Positions 52,151 to 61,745 of a stretch of DNA of 64,000 bases are shown piece after piece (the first letter of the stretch is position 1; each line of letters begins with the position of its first letter). The position numbers and the translations under genes are program-made. The stretch comes from Pseudomonas sp. MRSN 12121 (GTDB taxonomy: Bacteria > Pseudomonadota > Gammaproteobacteria > Pseudomonadales > Pseudomonadaceae), in assembly GCF_000931465.1 (NCBI RefSeq), contig NZ_CP010892.1:6719388-6783387 (forward strand), given 5' to 3'. The notes under the pieces are model-generated. The model was not told the origin of the DNA, ran no database searches, and worked only from the letters and a program-made list of their open reading frames with translations.

Positions 52151-54187
52151 TCATTCTGAAAACACAAAAAAAGCCTTCGGCTTAACCTTCTCCGGCGGCG
52201 CATTCACCACCGCCTCATCCATCAAACTCCCCGCCTTATCCCTATCCGCCGCCCCCGGTAACGTCGGCGGTTTGATGCCGATCCCCGTCCCGCTCCCCGG
52301 CGAGCCGCCGGCGTTGATCTTCACCATCGGCCCCACCACCGTGACGCCGCCAGCGTCCAGCTTGATGAAGCTGCCGCCGGCCTTGATGGTCAGTTCGCTG
52401 CCGGCTTCGATGACCATCTTGGCGCCGGCCTTGAGGTGGATTTCCTGGCCGGCCTTGGTCAGTTGCGCGGTGCCGAGTTTGATGTGCTGGTTTTCGCCCA
52501 CGGTCAGGTGGTCGTCCACCTTGGTTTCGGTCTTGCGGTCGGCGTGGGTGATGCGGTGTTCTTCGGCCTTGAGTTCGGTGTAGGTGTTCTTGACCACGGT
52601 GTCGTGGCGTTCGTGGCCGATGCGGATTTTCTGGTCGTGCTCGATGTTTTCATCCCAGTTGCGCTGGGCGTGGATGAAGATCTGCTCGGCGCCCTTTTTG
52701 TCTTCGATGCGCAGTTCGTTGTAGCCGGCGCCGCCCGGCGAGCTCATGGACTTGAACACCGTGCGGGTCTTGTTCGCCGGCAGGGTGTAGGGCACCGGGT
52801 GTTCCTTGTGGTACAGGCAGCCGGTGATCAGCGGCTGGTCGGGGTCGCCTTCGAGGAAGGTCACCAGCACTTCCATGCCGATCCGCGGGATGACGATGGC
52901 GCCGTAGCGGTCGCCGGCCCAGCTGCTGGAGACGCGCAGCCAGCAACTGGTCTTGTCGTCGGCCAGGCCTTCGCGGTCCCAGTGGAACTGTACTTTCACG
53001 CGGCCGTACTGGTCGCAATGGATCTCTTCGCCCTTGGGCCCGGTGACCACCGCGGTCTGGCTGCCGAGGATGCGCGGCTTGGGATGTTCCAGCGGTGGGC
53101 GGTAGAACACGTCCCACGGGGTGGCGAGGAAGCGGTTGCGATAGCCCTGGTGGAAGTCGTCCTTGTTGTCGGTGGTGTCGCTGGTCACCGACTCTTCCAG
53201 CACCTGTGGCTGCTTGCCTTCGTGGACGACATGGGTCAGCAGCCAAAGGTCGTTCCACTCGCTGCGTGGATGATCGGAGAGTTCCAGGAAATGCCCGCTG
53301 ACCAGCCGCGTCTGGTCGCCCCAGCCTTCGGCCTGGCGGTAGTCGGCGCGGTGGCGTTCCAAGGCGCGCTGGCTGAGGAACTTGCCGCGGGCGCGGTCGA
53401 GGAAACGGCCCGGGTAGTCGTAATCCTCCAGCTCCGGCTCTTCGTATTCCGCCTCGGGCTGGTAGCCGGCCTCCAGTTGCAGGCGCGGTTTCTCGAAGTC
53501 GTAATCGCGGCGCGTGGTGCGGCTGGTGCGGGTTTCCAGGCGCAGGTTGAAGCCCTTGATCACCGGCTCGTCGGCGACCATGCCGCTGCCCTGGACATAG
53601 GCGGTGGGCTGGCCGAGCTTGGGGAACACGGTCTGGTCGTCGCCGAATACCAGCAGGTGGCCTTCGGGGCTGTGCTGGAAGTGGTAGTGCAGGCCTTCCT
53701 CTTCGCACAGGCGCTGGATGAAGTGCAGGTCGGTCTCGTCGTACTGCACGCAGTAGTCGCGGTCCGGACACGGGGTGCCGAGCTGGAAGCGGTAGGCGTT
53801 GCCCTGGATGCCGTGCTCTTCGAGGATCAGCGCGATGATCTTCGGCGCCGACAGCTGCTGGTAGATGCGCTGGTTGGTGCGGTGCGCCAGGTACTGCAGC
53901 TGCGGCACCAGCGACACCTTGTAGCGCGTCAGGCGCTTGCCGGCATCGCCCTGGGCCACGCGGTAGATCTGCCCGTGGATGCCCGAGCCCTGCGGGTCGA
54001 AGGCGAAGAACGCCTGCTTGTGCAGCAGGGTTTCCAGGTCCAGGTCGGGGTTCTCGCTGACCAGTTCCAGGTCGAAGCGGAACGGCTGGCTGATGCCTTC
54101 GATCCCCTCGAAAGACAGCACCTGCACCTCACCCTGGAAGTCGTCGACGGTCAGGCTGAAGTGGGTTTCGTTGGAAGGATTGAACAT
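52151..54187 (-). CDS. vgrG: T6SS spike protein VgrG (TssI)
   Basis: A 678-residue VgrG. The gp27/gp44-like head covers residues 1-370 (FSLTVDDFQGEVQVLSFEG; CVQYDETDLHFIQRLCEEEG), the gp5-like OB domain about 375-460 (CDQYGRVKVQFHWDREG, then SSSWAG), and the beta-helix needle 470-620 (SMSSPGGAGYNELRIEDKKG, repeated IKAG/LKAG turns). The C-terminal 55 residues (from GGSPGSGTG) are a tail beyond the needle without a toxin domain, likely to dock cargo. The AT-rich cargo genes follow directly. It lies 21 bp after stk1. Confidence 0.95.
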   Translation of the reverse strand: MFNPSNETHFSLTVDDFQGEVQVLSFEGIEGISQPFRFDLELVSENPDLDLETLLHKQAFFAFDPQGSGIHGQIYRVAQGDAGKRLTRYKVSLVPQLQYLAHRTNQRIYQQLSAPKIIALILEEHGIQGNAYRFQLGTPCPDRDYCVQYDETDLHFIQRLCEEEGLHYHFQHSPEGHLLVFGDDQTVFPKLGQPTAYVQGSGMVADEPVIKGFNLRLETRTSRTTRRDYDFEKPRLQLEAGYQPEAEYEEPELEDYDYPGRFLDRARGKFLSQRALERHRADYRQAEGWGDQTRLVSGHFLELSDHPRSEWNDLWLLTHVVHEGKQPQVLEESVTSDTTDNKDDFHQGYRNRFLATPWDVFYRPPLEHPKPRILGSQTAVVTGPKGEEIHCDQYGRVKVQFHWDREGLADDKTSCWLRVSSSWAGDRYGAIVIPRIGMEVLVTFLEGDPDQPLITGCLYHKEHPVPYTLPANKTRTVFKSMSSPGGAGYNELRIEDKKGAEQIFIHAQRNWDENIEHDQKIRIGHERHDTVVKNTYTELKAEEHRITHADRKTETKVDDHLTVGENQHIKLGTAQLTKAGQEIHLKAGAKMVIEAGSELTIKAGGSFIKLDAGGVTVVGPMVKINAGGSPGSGTGIGIKPPTLPGAADRDKAGSLMDEAVVNAPPEKVKPKAFFVFSE

Positions 54188-54208
54188 GACTTGCTCCCTG
54201 TTCGGTGA

Positions 54209-55270
54209 TCATCCGTGGCGCCGGTGGAACCAGCGTTGCAGCCAGGACGAATCCGCGCGCATGGCGTCGCGCAATGCTTGGGCGGTGATGCGGCGCTGCG
54301 CCACATCGAAGGCCAGCGCCGCACGCAGGGCTGGCCAACAGTGTCGGGGAAGGTTCCTGGGGGCCTGCAGGGTGCGGTCCAGGTGTTGCTCGCGGGCCTG
54401 GATCGACGGCAACCGGCGGTACGGGTGCTTGCCGCAGGCCAGTTCGTAGATCACACAGGCCACCGCGTACAGGTCGGCGCTGGCCGACAGGGCACCGCCC
54501 TCCAGCAGTTCGGGGGCGGCATAGCCGGGCGTCCAGGCGTTGAAGCGTTCGCGGCTCAGCTGGGGCAGGCCGGGGAGCACGCCCTCCTCGGCCTGGCTCA
54601 GGCCGAAGTCGAACAGGCGCACGCCGTCTTCGCAAAGCATCACGTTGCTCGGCTTCAGGTCGCCGTGCAGCACACCGCGTGCGTGGCTGTAGGCCAGGGC
54701 ATCGAGCAGCGGCCGCACAATCTCGCGCAGCTCTGGCCAGGGCAGGCCCAACGGCCGCTCGCACAGCAGTTTGTCCAGGGTCAGGCCGCGCATCAGCTCC
54801 ATGGTGATGAAGGCGCGCTGGCACTGGGTGTCCACCTCGAAGCTGTGCAGGCGCACGACGTTCGGGTGGCGCAGGCGCCGGGTCAGGGCGAACTCGCTGT
54901 AGAGCAAGGCACTGGCGTCCGGCGTCTCGGAGAATTCTTCGCTCATGAGTTTGAGCGCTATATAAGGGTCGGGGTCGCCGAACTGCTCATGCAGCAGGTC
55001 CCGCGCGCGGTAGACCGCGCCCATGCCACCGGCCCCGAGCAGGCGCTCGAGGCGGTAACGGCCGGCCAGTACCTCCGGCAACCCGCCCACGGGGGCCACG
55101 GTCTTGGCCTTGGTGCGTTTGCGGGAACGGTTGCGACCCTTGCCCTTGGCCTTGGCCGGCGCCACGGGACGCGGTGCCTCGTTGGCCTTGGCGAAGGCGA
55201 AATAGGTCAGGTTGCTGGCCTGTTCCTCGCTCACCAGAAGGTCGTCCAGGCCGGATTTGAGATCGCTCAT
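54209..55270 (-). CDS. stk1: T6SS-associated serine/threonine protein kinase Stk1
   Basis: A 353-residue Hanks-type kinase. A basic linker at residues 35-60 precedes the kinase domain (70-330). The Gly loop is LLGAGGMGAVYRARD, the ATP Lys is in YIALKLM, the catalytic loop reads HGDLKPSN (Gly in place of the usual Arg), and the metal site is DFG. There is no transmembrane helix. ATG 55270 overlaps the stp1 stop by four bases. In the homologous H2-T6SS this kinase pairs with Stp1; phosphorylation of Fha is the probable output. Confidence 0.92.
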   Translation of the reverse strand: MSDLKSGLDDLLVSEEQASNLTYFAFAKANEAPRPVAPAKAKGKGRNRSRKRTKAKTVAPVGGLPEVLAGRYRLERLLGAGGMGAVYRARDLLHEQFGDPDPYIALKLMSEEFSETPDASALLYSEFALTRRLRHPNVVRLHSFEVDTQCQRAFITMELMRGLTLDKLLCERPLGLPWPELREIVRPLLDALAYSHARGVLHGDLKPSNVMLCEDGVRLFDFGLSQAEEGVLPGLPQLSRERFNAWTPGYAAPELLEGGALSASADLYAVACVIYELACGKHPYRRLPSIQAREQHLDRTLQAPRNLPRHCWPALRAALAFDVAQRRITAQALRDAMRADSSWLQRWFHRRHG

Positions 55271-55995
55271 TGGCGGATCACCACGGCGGTCAGGTTGTCC
55301 CGCGCCGAGCCGCGCAGGGCGCCGTCGAACAGACGCTCCAGGGCCACCTGCGGCGAAGCCAGGCTCAGGGCGTTGCCCAGTGCGTCGCTGCTCAGCCCCT
55401 GGTACAGGCCGTCGCTGCACAGCAGGAAGGCATCGCCGGGATAGACCTGCAACTCCAGCACATCCAGGGTCAGTTGCTCGCTGGCGCCCACCGCCCGGGT
55501 CAGGGCGTTGGCCGCCGGGTGCGCCCGCGCCTGCTCGACGCTCATCTGTTGCTCGTCGATCAACTGCTGTTGCAGCGAATGGTCCCTGGACAGCTGGTAC
55601 AGCCGCTGCCCGCGCCATAGATAACAACGGCTGTCGCCGGCCCAGATGCACGCCGCGCGGTCGCCTTCCAGCAACAGCGCGACCACGGTGCTGCCCATGA
55701 TGCTGTCGTGGCGCTCGGCGGTGACGGTCAACTCCTGGCCCAGGCGCCGGTTGAGCCAGTGCAGGCACTGGCGCAGGTCCTTGAGCCGCTCGTCGAAGCT
55801 GTTTTGCGCCGGTAACTCGGCCAGGCTGGCGACGATCAACTGGCTGGCGATATCGCCCCCCTGATGCCCGCCCATGCCATCGGCGACCGCCCAGAGCCCC
55901 TGCTCCGGACAGTCGAGGAAGGCGTCTTCGTTGCGCGCCCGAACCTTGCCCGGGTCGGTGCGCGCAGCGCTGCGCCAGGTACTGGCAACCAGCAT
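55267..55995 (-). CDS. stp1: T6SS-associated PP2C-type protein phosphatase Stp1
   Basis: A 242-residue metal-dependent PP2C phosphatase. Motifs are VRARNEDAFLD, AVADGMGGHQGGD, LLCSDGLYQGL and ARDNLTAVVI, which supply the metal-binding Asp residues. It starts at ATG 55995, overlapping the tssM stop (TGATG), and its stop overlaps the stk1 start (ATGA). It is expected to reverse phosphorylation by Stk1. Confidence 0.95.
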   Translation of the reverse strand: MLVASTWRSAARTDPGKVRARNEDAFLDCPEQGLWAVADGMGGHQGGDIASQLIVASLAELPAQNSFDERLKDLRQCLHWLNRRLGQELTVTAERHDSIMGSTVVALLLEGDRAACIWAGDSRCYLWRGQRLYQLSRDHSLQQQLIDEQQMSVEQARAHPAANALTRAVGASEQLTLDVLELQVYPGDAFLLCSDGLYQGLSSDALGNALSLASPQVALERLFDGALRGSARDNLTAVVIRQ

Positions 55996-58900
55996 CAGAG
56001 CTGCACCGGCATGCGGAAGGTGCGCAGCACGCCCATGTCGAACGGGTTCGGCGTGCGCTGGCTCATCAGCAGGTAGTTGGCGCGCAGGCCGCCCAGGTCG
56101 GCCTTGAGCACCAGCACGTCGCGGCCGGTCAGGTACTCGGTCTGCATCAGGTCGAACAGGCGGAACAGCGACCAGGGCCCGGTGTTCTTCTCAATGCCCA
56201 CCGGGCGCCCGGCCATCTTGTCCAGTACCAGGCTGGTGCGCCCGTCTTCGGCGTCGGTCGGCCACTTGAAGGCCACCGGCACGATGGGGCCATGGCGATA
56301 TTCCATGGTCTTGTCGCCGAAACGGAACTCCGAGCGGCTGACCGCCGGGTCCAGGGTGTAGGGCTCCAGCTTGAACTGCACCTGCGGCTCCGCCGGGTTC
56401 TCCGAGAAGAAGCTCTGGCGGATCACCTGGGCCGCGGCCATCTGGTCGAGGTAGACCTTGGACATCGGCAGGCTGTGGCCATCGATGCTGCGCAGGCGGT
56501 AGTTGCCCGGGTCGCCGCTGACGAAAGGCCGCATGTAGGTTTCGAAGAAGCGATCGGCAATGCCCTGTGCCTTGAAGAACTCGCGGAAGTCGCTGATGGC
56601 GACATCGCTGGTGCTGTGGGCGTTGAACGGATAACGCTTGCTGATGGCCTTGCCGTAGAAGCTGTACAGCTCGCTCTGGTAACGCTGGTTGAGGTACTGG
56701 TAGGAGTCGTTGAGCACCAGGCGCCAGGTGTCCTCGGCCAGCACGTTGAACCACACGCTCACCGGACGCGGCAGGCGTACCGACGCGTTGCGCAGGCTGC
56801 TCAGCGCATCGCGCTGGCCGCTCATGCGGGTCTTGGCCATCTCGAACGCGGCCTGTTCGGGCGCGCTGGCGCGGGCCAGGCCGGCCAGTTGCAGTTGCAG
56901 GTCGTTCAGCGCTTGCAGCGCCGGCGTCAGGTCGGCCGCCGGGCCGTTGTTGTCATCCAGCAGGCGGTGCAGCGGTTCGAAGCGCCGTTGCAGCGATTTC
57001 TTCGCGGTGTCCGGCAGGTTCTTGGCCAGGGCTTCCTGGGCCTTGCCCGCGGCAGCCGCCGCGACCTTGCCCAGCGCCCCGCCCTTCTCGGCAGCCTTGT
57101 CCGCCACGGCGGTGGCATCTTCGGCCGCTTCGGCGATGGCCTGGAAGCGGGTGTTCTCCCGCACTTCCACCAGCAGTTGCAGCACCGGCGAGTTGGCCGA
57201 CGTCAGGCCGGCGACCTGGTCGGCGCCTTCGCCGGCGTCGTTGAACGGCTGCAGGCCGACCTGGCCCACCGCCTCGCTCCAGTAGTTGGCGTAGTCGCGG
57301 AAATACAGTTGCTCCAGCTCCACCATCAGGCGGCGCAGGTCCATGCCGCTGATGCCGCTGCCTTCGCCCAGCACCCAGTTGTCGCGCAGGATCTCGGTGA
57401 CCAGCGCCGTGCCCTGGACCGAGAAGTACTGCTGGTAGCCCTGCTGGGTATAGAAACCCGGGATGGCGTAGTCGGTGCCGACGAACAGCCCGCCCTGCGG
57501 CCCCAGGTGCTGGCTCAGGCGGTATTCGGGCAGGCTGCGGGCCTGCTCGCGCAGCACGCGATACACCACATTGGCCAGCGATTCGCTGCGCAGTACCTGG
57601 CGTGCCTGGGCCACCAGCGTGTCGTTCAGCGGGTAGCTGAACGGCAGCTTGAGCAGGCGTTCGAAGTGCGCGTTCAGGCCGTTCTGCACCGCGGTGTTGC
57701 CGGCATAGCGCGTCGACCAGTCGCTGGCCACCCAGTCCTTGAGCCAGGACGGATCGCGACGGTCCTGCATGTTCAGCATCAGGTAGGCCCGCAGGCTGTT
57801 GAGCAAGCGATCGCGGTCGCGCAGGTTGTTGCGGATCTGCCCTTCCAGCATCTGCGCCACCCGTGGCAGCAGCTGCGCTTGCAACTCACGCTCATAGGCG
57901 CCGAGCACCACCGGGTTGCTCTCTTCGCCCTGGTACAGGCCCAGGCGTTCGTGCAGCGAGACGTCGCCCTTGGCCGGGAACACCTTGGTCGCGTCGAAGC
58001 TGGTATCGAGGGTCTTGAGCGCCGCCATCGCATCGTCGCGGGCACTCAGGGCCGTGCGTTGCTGGCCCCAGTTCTGCGCCAGCGAGCGCAGGTTTTCCAG
58101 GCGCTCGTAGTTGGCGGAGAAACCACCGGCCCATAGCAGGCCGAACACCGCCAGGGCCGCCAGCGCGCCCACGTAGAGCGCACGCTGGCCCCAATGGATG
58201 CGGCTGCGCTCGCGCTTGTCCAGGCCGGCCAGATCGGCCTCGGGGAAAATCACCCGGCTCAGCAGGTGGTGAATGAAGCGCGAACGGCCGCTGCGCAGGG
58301 TCGGCAGCACGCCGGCCGCCATGCCCAGGCTGGCGCCGATGCTGGCGGTATCGTGGTCGAGCTTCTGCATCAGGTGCGGTGCGCTGGTCAGGTAGAAACC
58401 GCGCAACTGGCTGGCCCGCTGGTAGCGGTTGCCGGTGAATGCCATGTCGACGAACAGGCACAGGCGCTCGCCGATCTGGCCCAGCTGGTGCGGGAAGTCG
58501 AGGATGCGGCCACGGCGCTGGGTGTCGCGCTCCTGGTGCATGCGCATGATCACCTGGCTGTTCAGGCGGCGCAGCAGCTCTTCGAACTCCTGGCGCAAGA
58601 CGGCGACGTCGGTGCCGTTCTGCTCCTTGCGGAAGCTGGTGCCGAGCACCTGGTCGCTTTCCTCGCGGCTCAACTGGTCGAAGAACTCATCGAAGCCCAG
58701 CAACTGGTCGGCCTTGCTCAACACCAGGTACACCGGCACGTCCACATGCAGCTTCTGGTGCACGTCCTGCAACCGAGCGCGCACCTGGCGCGCCAGGGTG
58801 TCGAGGTCCTGCTCGTTGCTGCTCAGCAACAGTTCCACCGGAATGGTCACCAGCACGCCATTGAGCGGACGCCCGCGACGACGCTTGCGCAGCAGGCCGA

Positions 58901-59522
58901 GCAAGGTGTTCCAGGCGCTGGCGTCGACTTCCGCGTCGGGCTGGGTCAGGTAGCGGCCGGCGGTATCGATCAGCACGCCGTGGTCGGCGAAGTACCAGTC
59001 GCAATGCCGGGTGCCGATGGTGTCGCGGGTCAGCTTGCGGTCGATCTTGTTGATCGGGAATTCCAGGCCCGAGAAATCCAGCAGGCTGGTCTTGCCGCTG
59101 CCCTGCGGACCGAGCAGCAGGTACCACGGCAGGTCATTGCGCCAGCGCTCGCTGCGCCCGCGGTACAGGCTGGAGGTCTTGAGGGTGCGCATGGCTTCCT
59201 TGAAGCGGCTGCGCAGCTCTTTCTGCTCCTCGTCGATCAGCTCTTCACGGCGCAGGCGTTCCTGGCCGTCTTCGCTTTCTTCCATTTCTTTCTTGCGGAT
59301 CCCGGCGCGCCAGCTGACGAAGACCATGGTCAGGCCCCAGATCAGGAACAGCACGCTGATGGTCAGCAGGCGCGAGGTCGCGCTTTCCCAGAACTTGTAG
59401 TCGTTGACCGCCAGCAGCGGCCCGACGAACCACACCAGCAGCGCCACGAACAGCACCAGCAACAGCGTCCAGACCCACGTCTTGCGCAGGAAGACGCCGA
59501 CTTTCTTGAAGAAGTTTTTCAT
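55995..59522 (-). CDS. tssM: T6SS membrane-complex protein TssM (IcmF)
   Basis: A 1175-residue inner-membrane protein. Two N-terminal helices (WVWTLLLVLFVALLVWFVG; LLTISVLFLIWGLTMVFV) are followed by a cytoplasmic domain with an intact Walker A motif (GPQGSGKTSLLD near residue 140), a third helix near residue 440 (YVGALAALAVFGLLWAGG), and a large periplasmic region that contacts TssJ. ATG 59522 is preferred over the GTG one codon earlier. It lies 14 bp after tssL. Confidence 0.96.
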   Translation of the reverse strand: MKNFFKKVGVFLRKTWVWTLLLVLFVALLVWFVGPLLAVNDYKFWESATSRLLTISVLFLIWGLTMVFVSWRAGIRKKEMEESEDGQERLRREELIDEEQKELRSRFKEAMRTLKTSSLYRGRSERWRNDLPWYLLLGPQGSGKTSLLDFSGLEFPINKIDRKLTRDTIGTRHCDWYFADHGVLIDTAGRYLTQPDAEVDASAWNTLLGLLRKRRRGRPLNGVLVTIPVELLLSSNEQDLDTLARQVRARLQDVHQKLHVDVPVYLVLSKADQLLGFDEFFDQLSREESDQVLGTSFRKEQNGTDVAVLRQEFEELLRRLNSQVIMRMHQERDTQRRGRILDFPHQLGQIGERLCLFVDMAFTGNRYQRASQLRGFYLTSAPHLMQKLDHDTASIGASLGMAAGVLPTLRSGRSRFIHHLLSRVIFPEADLAGLDKRERSRIHWGQRALYVGALAALAVFGLLWAGGFSANYERLENLRSLAQNWGQQRTALSARDDAMAALKTLDTSFDATKVFPAKGDVSLHERLGLYQGEESNPVVLGAYERELQAQLLPRVAQMLEGQIRNNLRDRDRLLNSLRAYLMLNMQDRRDPSWLKDWVASDWSTRYAGNTAVQNGLNAHFERLLKLPFSYPLNDTLVAQARQVLRSESLANVVYRVLREQARSLPEYRLSQHLGPQGGLFVGTDYAIPGFYTQQGYQQYFSVQGTALVTEILRDNWVLGEGSGISGMDLRRLMVELEQLYFRDYANYWSEAVGQVGLQPFNDAGEGADQVAGLTSANSPVLQLLVEVRENTRFQAIAEAAEDATAVADKAAEKGGALGKVAAAAAGKAQEALAKNLPDTAKKSLQRRFEPLHRLLDDNNGPAADLTPALQALNDLQLQLAGLARASAPEQAAFEMAKTRMSGQRDALSSLRNASVRLPRPVSVWFNVLAEDTWRLVLNDSYQYLNQRYQSELYSFYGKAISKRYPFNAHSTSDVAISDFREFFKAQGIADRFFETYMRPFVSGDPGNYRLRSIDGHSLPMSKVYLDQMAAAQVIRQSFFSENPAEPQVQFKLEPYTLDPAVSRSEFRFGDKTMEYRHGPIVPVAFKWPTDAEDGRTSLVLDKMAGRPVGIEKNTGPWSLFRLFDLMQTEYLTGRDVLVLKADLGGLRANYLLMSQRTPNPFDMGVLRTFRMPVQL

Positions 59523-59536
59523 CACACGTCCCTGTA

Positions 59537-60406
59537 TTACTGCTGGGGCTGGACCACGGCCGGGTCAAGCTGCTGATAAGGTTGCAGAACGGTCTCGCGC
59601 TGCTCGCCCAGAACCCAGGCGAACCCCGAATACATCACCACCAGGCAGACCAGGGTGAACAGCGCGACCATCCACCACGGCACGATGCGCACCAGGCTGC
59701 GGCGCTTGTCCTGCAGGCCTTCCCAGTGCGGCGACAGCTCGCGCGGCACATCCCCGCGCAGCTGGCGGATCTGCCGGTACAGCGCATCGCGGATGCCTTC
59801 GAGCTCGAGCATGCCGCGGGCCATGACCCGGTACTTGCCCTCGAAGCCCAGCGACAGGCACAGGTACATCAGCTCCAGCATCGGCAGGTGCTTGACCGGG
59901 TTCTTCGACAACCGGTCCAGCAGCTGGAAGAACTTCTCGCCACCGAAGGTCTCGTTGTGGAAGCTGCTGAGCAGGCTCATCTGCGACCACTCGCTTTCGT
60001 TGCCCCAGGGGGTGGTGACCACCGCCTCGTCGACCACGGTGCACAGCACGTAGCGGGCGGCCATCACCTGGCTGCTCTCCGCGCCGTTGTGCAGGGCGCG
60101 CACCTCGAACAGTTTCAGGCTGGAGGTCAGCCGCTCGTTGAGCGCATACAGGTCTTCGCGGGTGTCGCTGTGCTTGAGGCGCACCACTTCCGACAACAGG
60201 TCCGAGGCCGCCGCCACCAGCGCATTCAGGCTGATGTTGAAGGCCTCGGCCGGACGCAGGCGCGCGGCGTAGATCATCCGTTCTTCCAGTTGCTCGAAGC
60301 GCGGCGGCGCGGCGAAATCGGTCAGCGGACTCTGCGCCGGGCCATGGCCCTGGCGATCGAGCAGGACGGTCTTGTCGTCCTGGTTGTGTTCCATGTCCTT
60401 GATCAT
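59537..60406 (-). CDS. tssL: T6SS membrane-complex protein TssL (DotU/IcmH)
   Basis: A 289-residue protein with a cytoplasmic N-terminal domain (LEERMIYAARLRPAEAFN; ARYVLCTVVDEAVVTTPWG) and one C-terminal membrane helix (MVALFTLVCLVVMYSGFAW). There is no OmpA-like peptidoglycan-binding domain after the helix, unlike extended TssL forms. ATG 60406 has AGGAA nine bases upstream. It starts five bases after tssK. Confidence 0.96.
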   Translation of the reverse strand: MIKDMEHNQDDKTVLLDRQGHGPAQSPLTDFAAPPRFEQLEERMIYAARLRPAEAFNISLNALVAAASDLLSEVVRLKHSDTREDLYALNERLTSSLKLFEVRALHNGAESSQVMAARYVLCTVVDEAVVTTPWGNESEWSQMSLLSSFHNETFGGEKFFQLLDRLSKNPVKHLPMLELMYLCLSLGFEGKYRVMARGMLELEGIRDALYRQIRQLRGDVPRELSPHWEGLQDKRRSLVRIVPWWMVALFTLVCLVVMYSGFAWVLGEQRETVLQPYQQLDPAVVQPQQ

Positions 60407-60411
60407 GTCGG

Positions 60412-61743
60412 TCAGTTCCTGATGGCCCAGAATTTCAGTTCAAGCTCGGCGAATTCGCCGGACACGTGGAAGGCGAAGCCGCCGGAACGCTCCAGTTGCG
60501 CCAGGTCTTCGGAACTGAGTTCGAGGATGAAATAGGTTTTGTTGGAGTGGAACGCGATCTGCCGCGGGGCCACCGGCAAGGGTTTGACCTTGATCCCGGG
60601 CAGGTGCAGGTTGACCAGCTGGCGAATGCGCTCCACCGGGCCGACCTTGAGGTGCGCCGGCAAGCGATGGCGCAGTTCTTCGGAGTCGCAGTTGGCACTG
60701 GCGGCCAGGACGAACGAGGCCGAGCCCAGCAGCTTGTGGTCGTGCAACGGCGACACGATGATCCCGTACTGGCGCGCCTGCAGCACCAGCTCGATGGCGT
60801 GCTGTTCGAGCACCATCGACAGCACCTGGCGGATCGCGTCCATCAACTTGCGGAAGCTCGCGCCCTGGTCGCTGTGCTGGTAACGGCTGTCCAGGCGCGG
60901 TCGCTTGCTGTCGCTGGCGAAGGTCGCCAGATCGCCGAGCATGGTCAGCAGCGTGCGGTACAGCTCTTCCGGGTGCACCTGCTCCAGGCCCAGGTAGTGG
61001 CGCAGCAGCAGCTCGGTGCGGTTGATCAGTTGCAGCATCATGAAGTCGCCGACTTCGGCGCCGCCGACCTTGCCGTTGGAGCGGATCCGGTCGGCGATGG
61101 TGTCGCCGCGATGGCTGAGCATGCTGATCACTTCCTTCAGGCACGACAGCAGGTAGCTCGAGGCGTGGGCATGGATGAAGGTCGGCACGAAGTCCGGGTC
61201 GAGGCTGATCACTCCGTCGGGCGTGGTGTCGAGGACTTCGCAGAGCTTGAGCTTGACGTAGGCCTGGTCGCTCTGTTGCTCGCCGAGCAGCAGGCGGAAA
61301 TCCGGCCGTGCACAGCTGACCTGGCTGCTGGAGTCGTCGCCGGCGTTGGAGTCGGCCACTTCCGCCTCGTAGGTGGTGTAGCGCGCCAGCACGTCGGACT
61401 GCTCCGGACGGCGCGACTCGATGTGGTTGCCGGTGACCAGCGGCAAGGCCAGGTAGACCGGGGTATTGCCGGTGTTCGGCGGAATGTCCAGGGCCAGCGG
61501 CTCGGTGTTGCCGCCCAGCTCGAACAGGCTGCCGTCGGGCAGGATGCCGGACGCCTGGCTGATCACCAGCTTGCCCATGTTGAGGAACTGCAGGTCGATC
61601 TCCAGCCCCAGGAACCCCCAGCAATAGCTGCCCAGCAACTGGGTGCGGGTCTTCATCTGGTAGTCGTAGTAGCGATCGTTGTGCTGGAAGTGCTGCGGGC
61701 GCAGCAGCATGCCTTCCTGCCAAATGACTTTATGCACGTTCAT
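60412..61743 (-). CDS. tssK: T6SS baseplate protein TssK
   Basis: A 443-residue protein with the typical opening MNVHKVIWQEGMLLRPQHFQ and the conserved blocks YLALPLVTGN and DLATFASDSKRP. It joins the baseplate to the TssJLM complex. ATG 61743 equals the usual TssK length. It lies 2 bp after tssJ. Confidence 0.96.
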   Translation of the reverse strand: MNVHKVIWQEGMLLRPQHFQHNDRYYDYQMKTRTQLLGSYCWGFLGLEIDLQFLNMGKLVISQASGILPDGSLFELGGNTEPLALDIPPNTGNTPVYLALPLVTGNHIESRRPEQSDVLARYTTYEAEVADSNAGDDSSSQVSCARPDFRLLLGEQQSDQAYVKLKLCEVLDTTPDGVISLDPDFVPTFIHAHASSYLLSCLKEVISMLSHRGDTIADRIRSNGKVGGAEVGDFMMLQLINRTELLLRHYLGLEQVHPEELYRTLLTMLGDLATFASDSKRPRLDSRYQHSDQGASFRKLMDAIRQVLSMVLEQHAIELVLQARQYGIIVSPLHDHKLLGSASFVLAASANCDSEELRHRLPAHLKVGPVERIRQLVNLHLPGIKVKPLPVAPRQIAFHSNKTYFILELSSEDLAQLERSGGFAFHVSGEFAELELKFWAIRN

Positions 61744-61745
61744 GA

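Noticed and set aside
47600..52200. Prophage or integrative element carrying the effector module
   Set aside because: No integrase, transposase, tRNA target or direct repeats are visible; replacement of vgrG cargo by homologous recombination explains the composition change better.
52436..54208. 590-codon open frame on the plus strand opposite vgrG
   Set aside because: Mirror of a high-GC gene; the translation is Val/Gly/Ala-rich with no domain, while vgrG on the other strand is certain.
56292..59576. Two long plus-strand frames opposite tssM
   Set aside because: No ribosome binding sites, no family features; tssM on the minus strand has Walker A and membrane helices.
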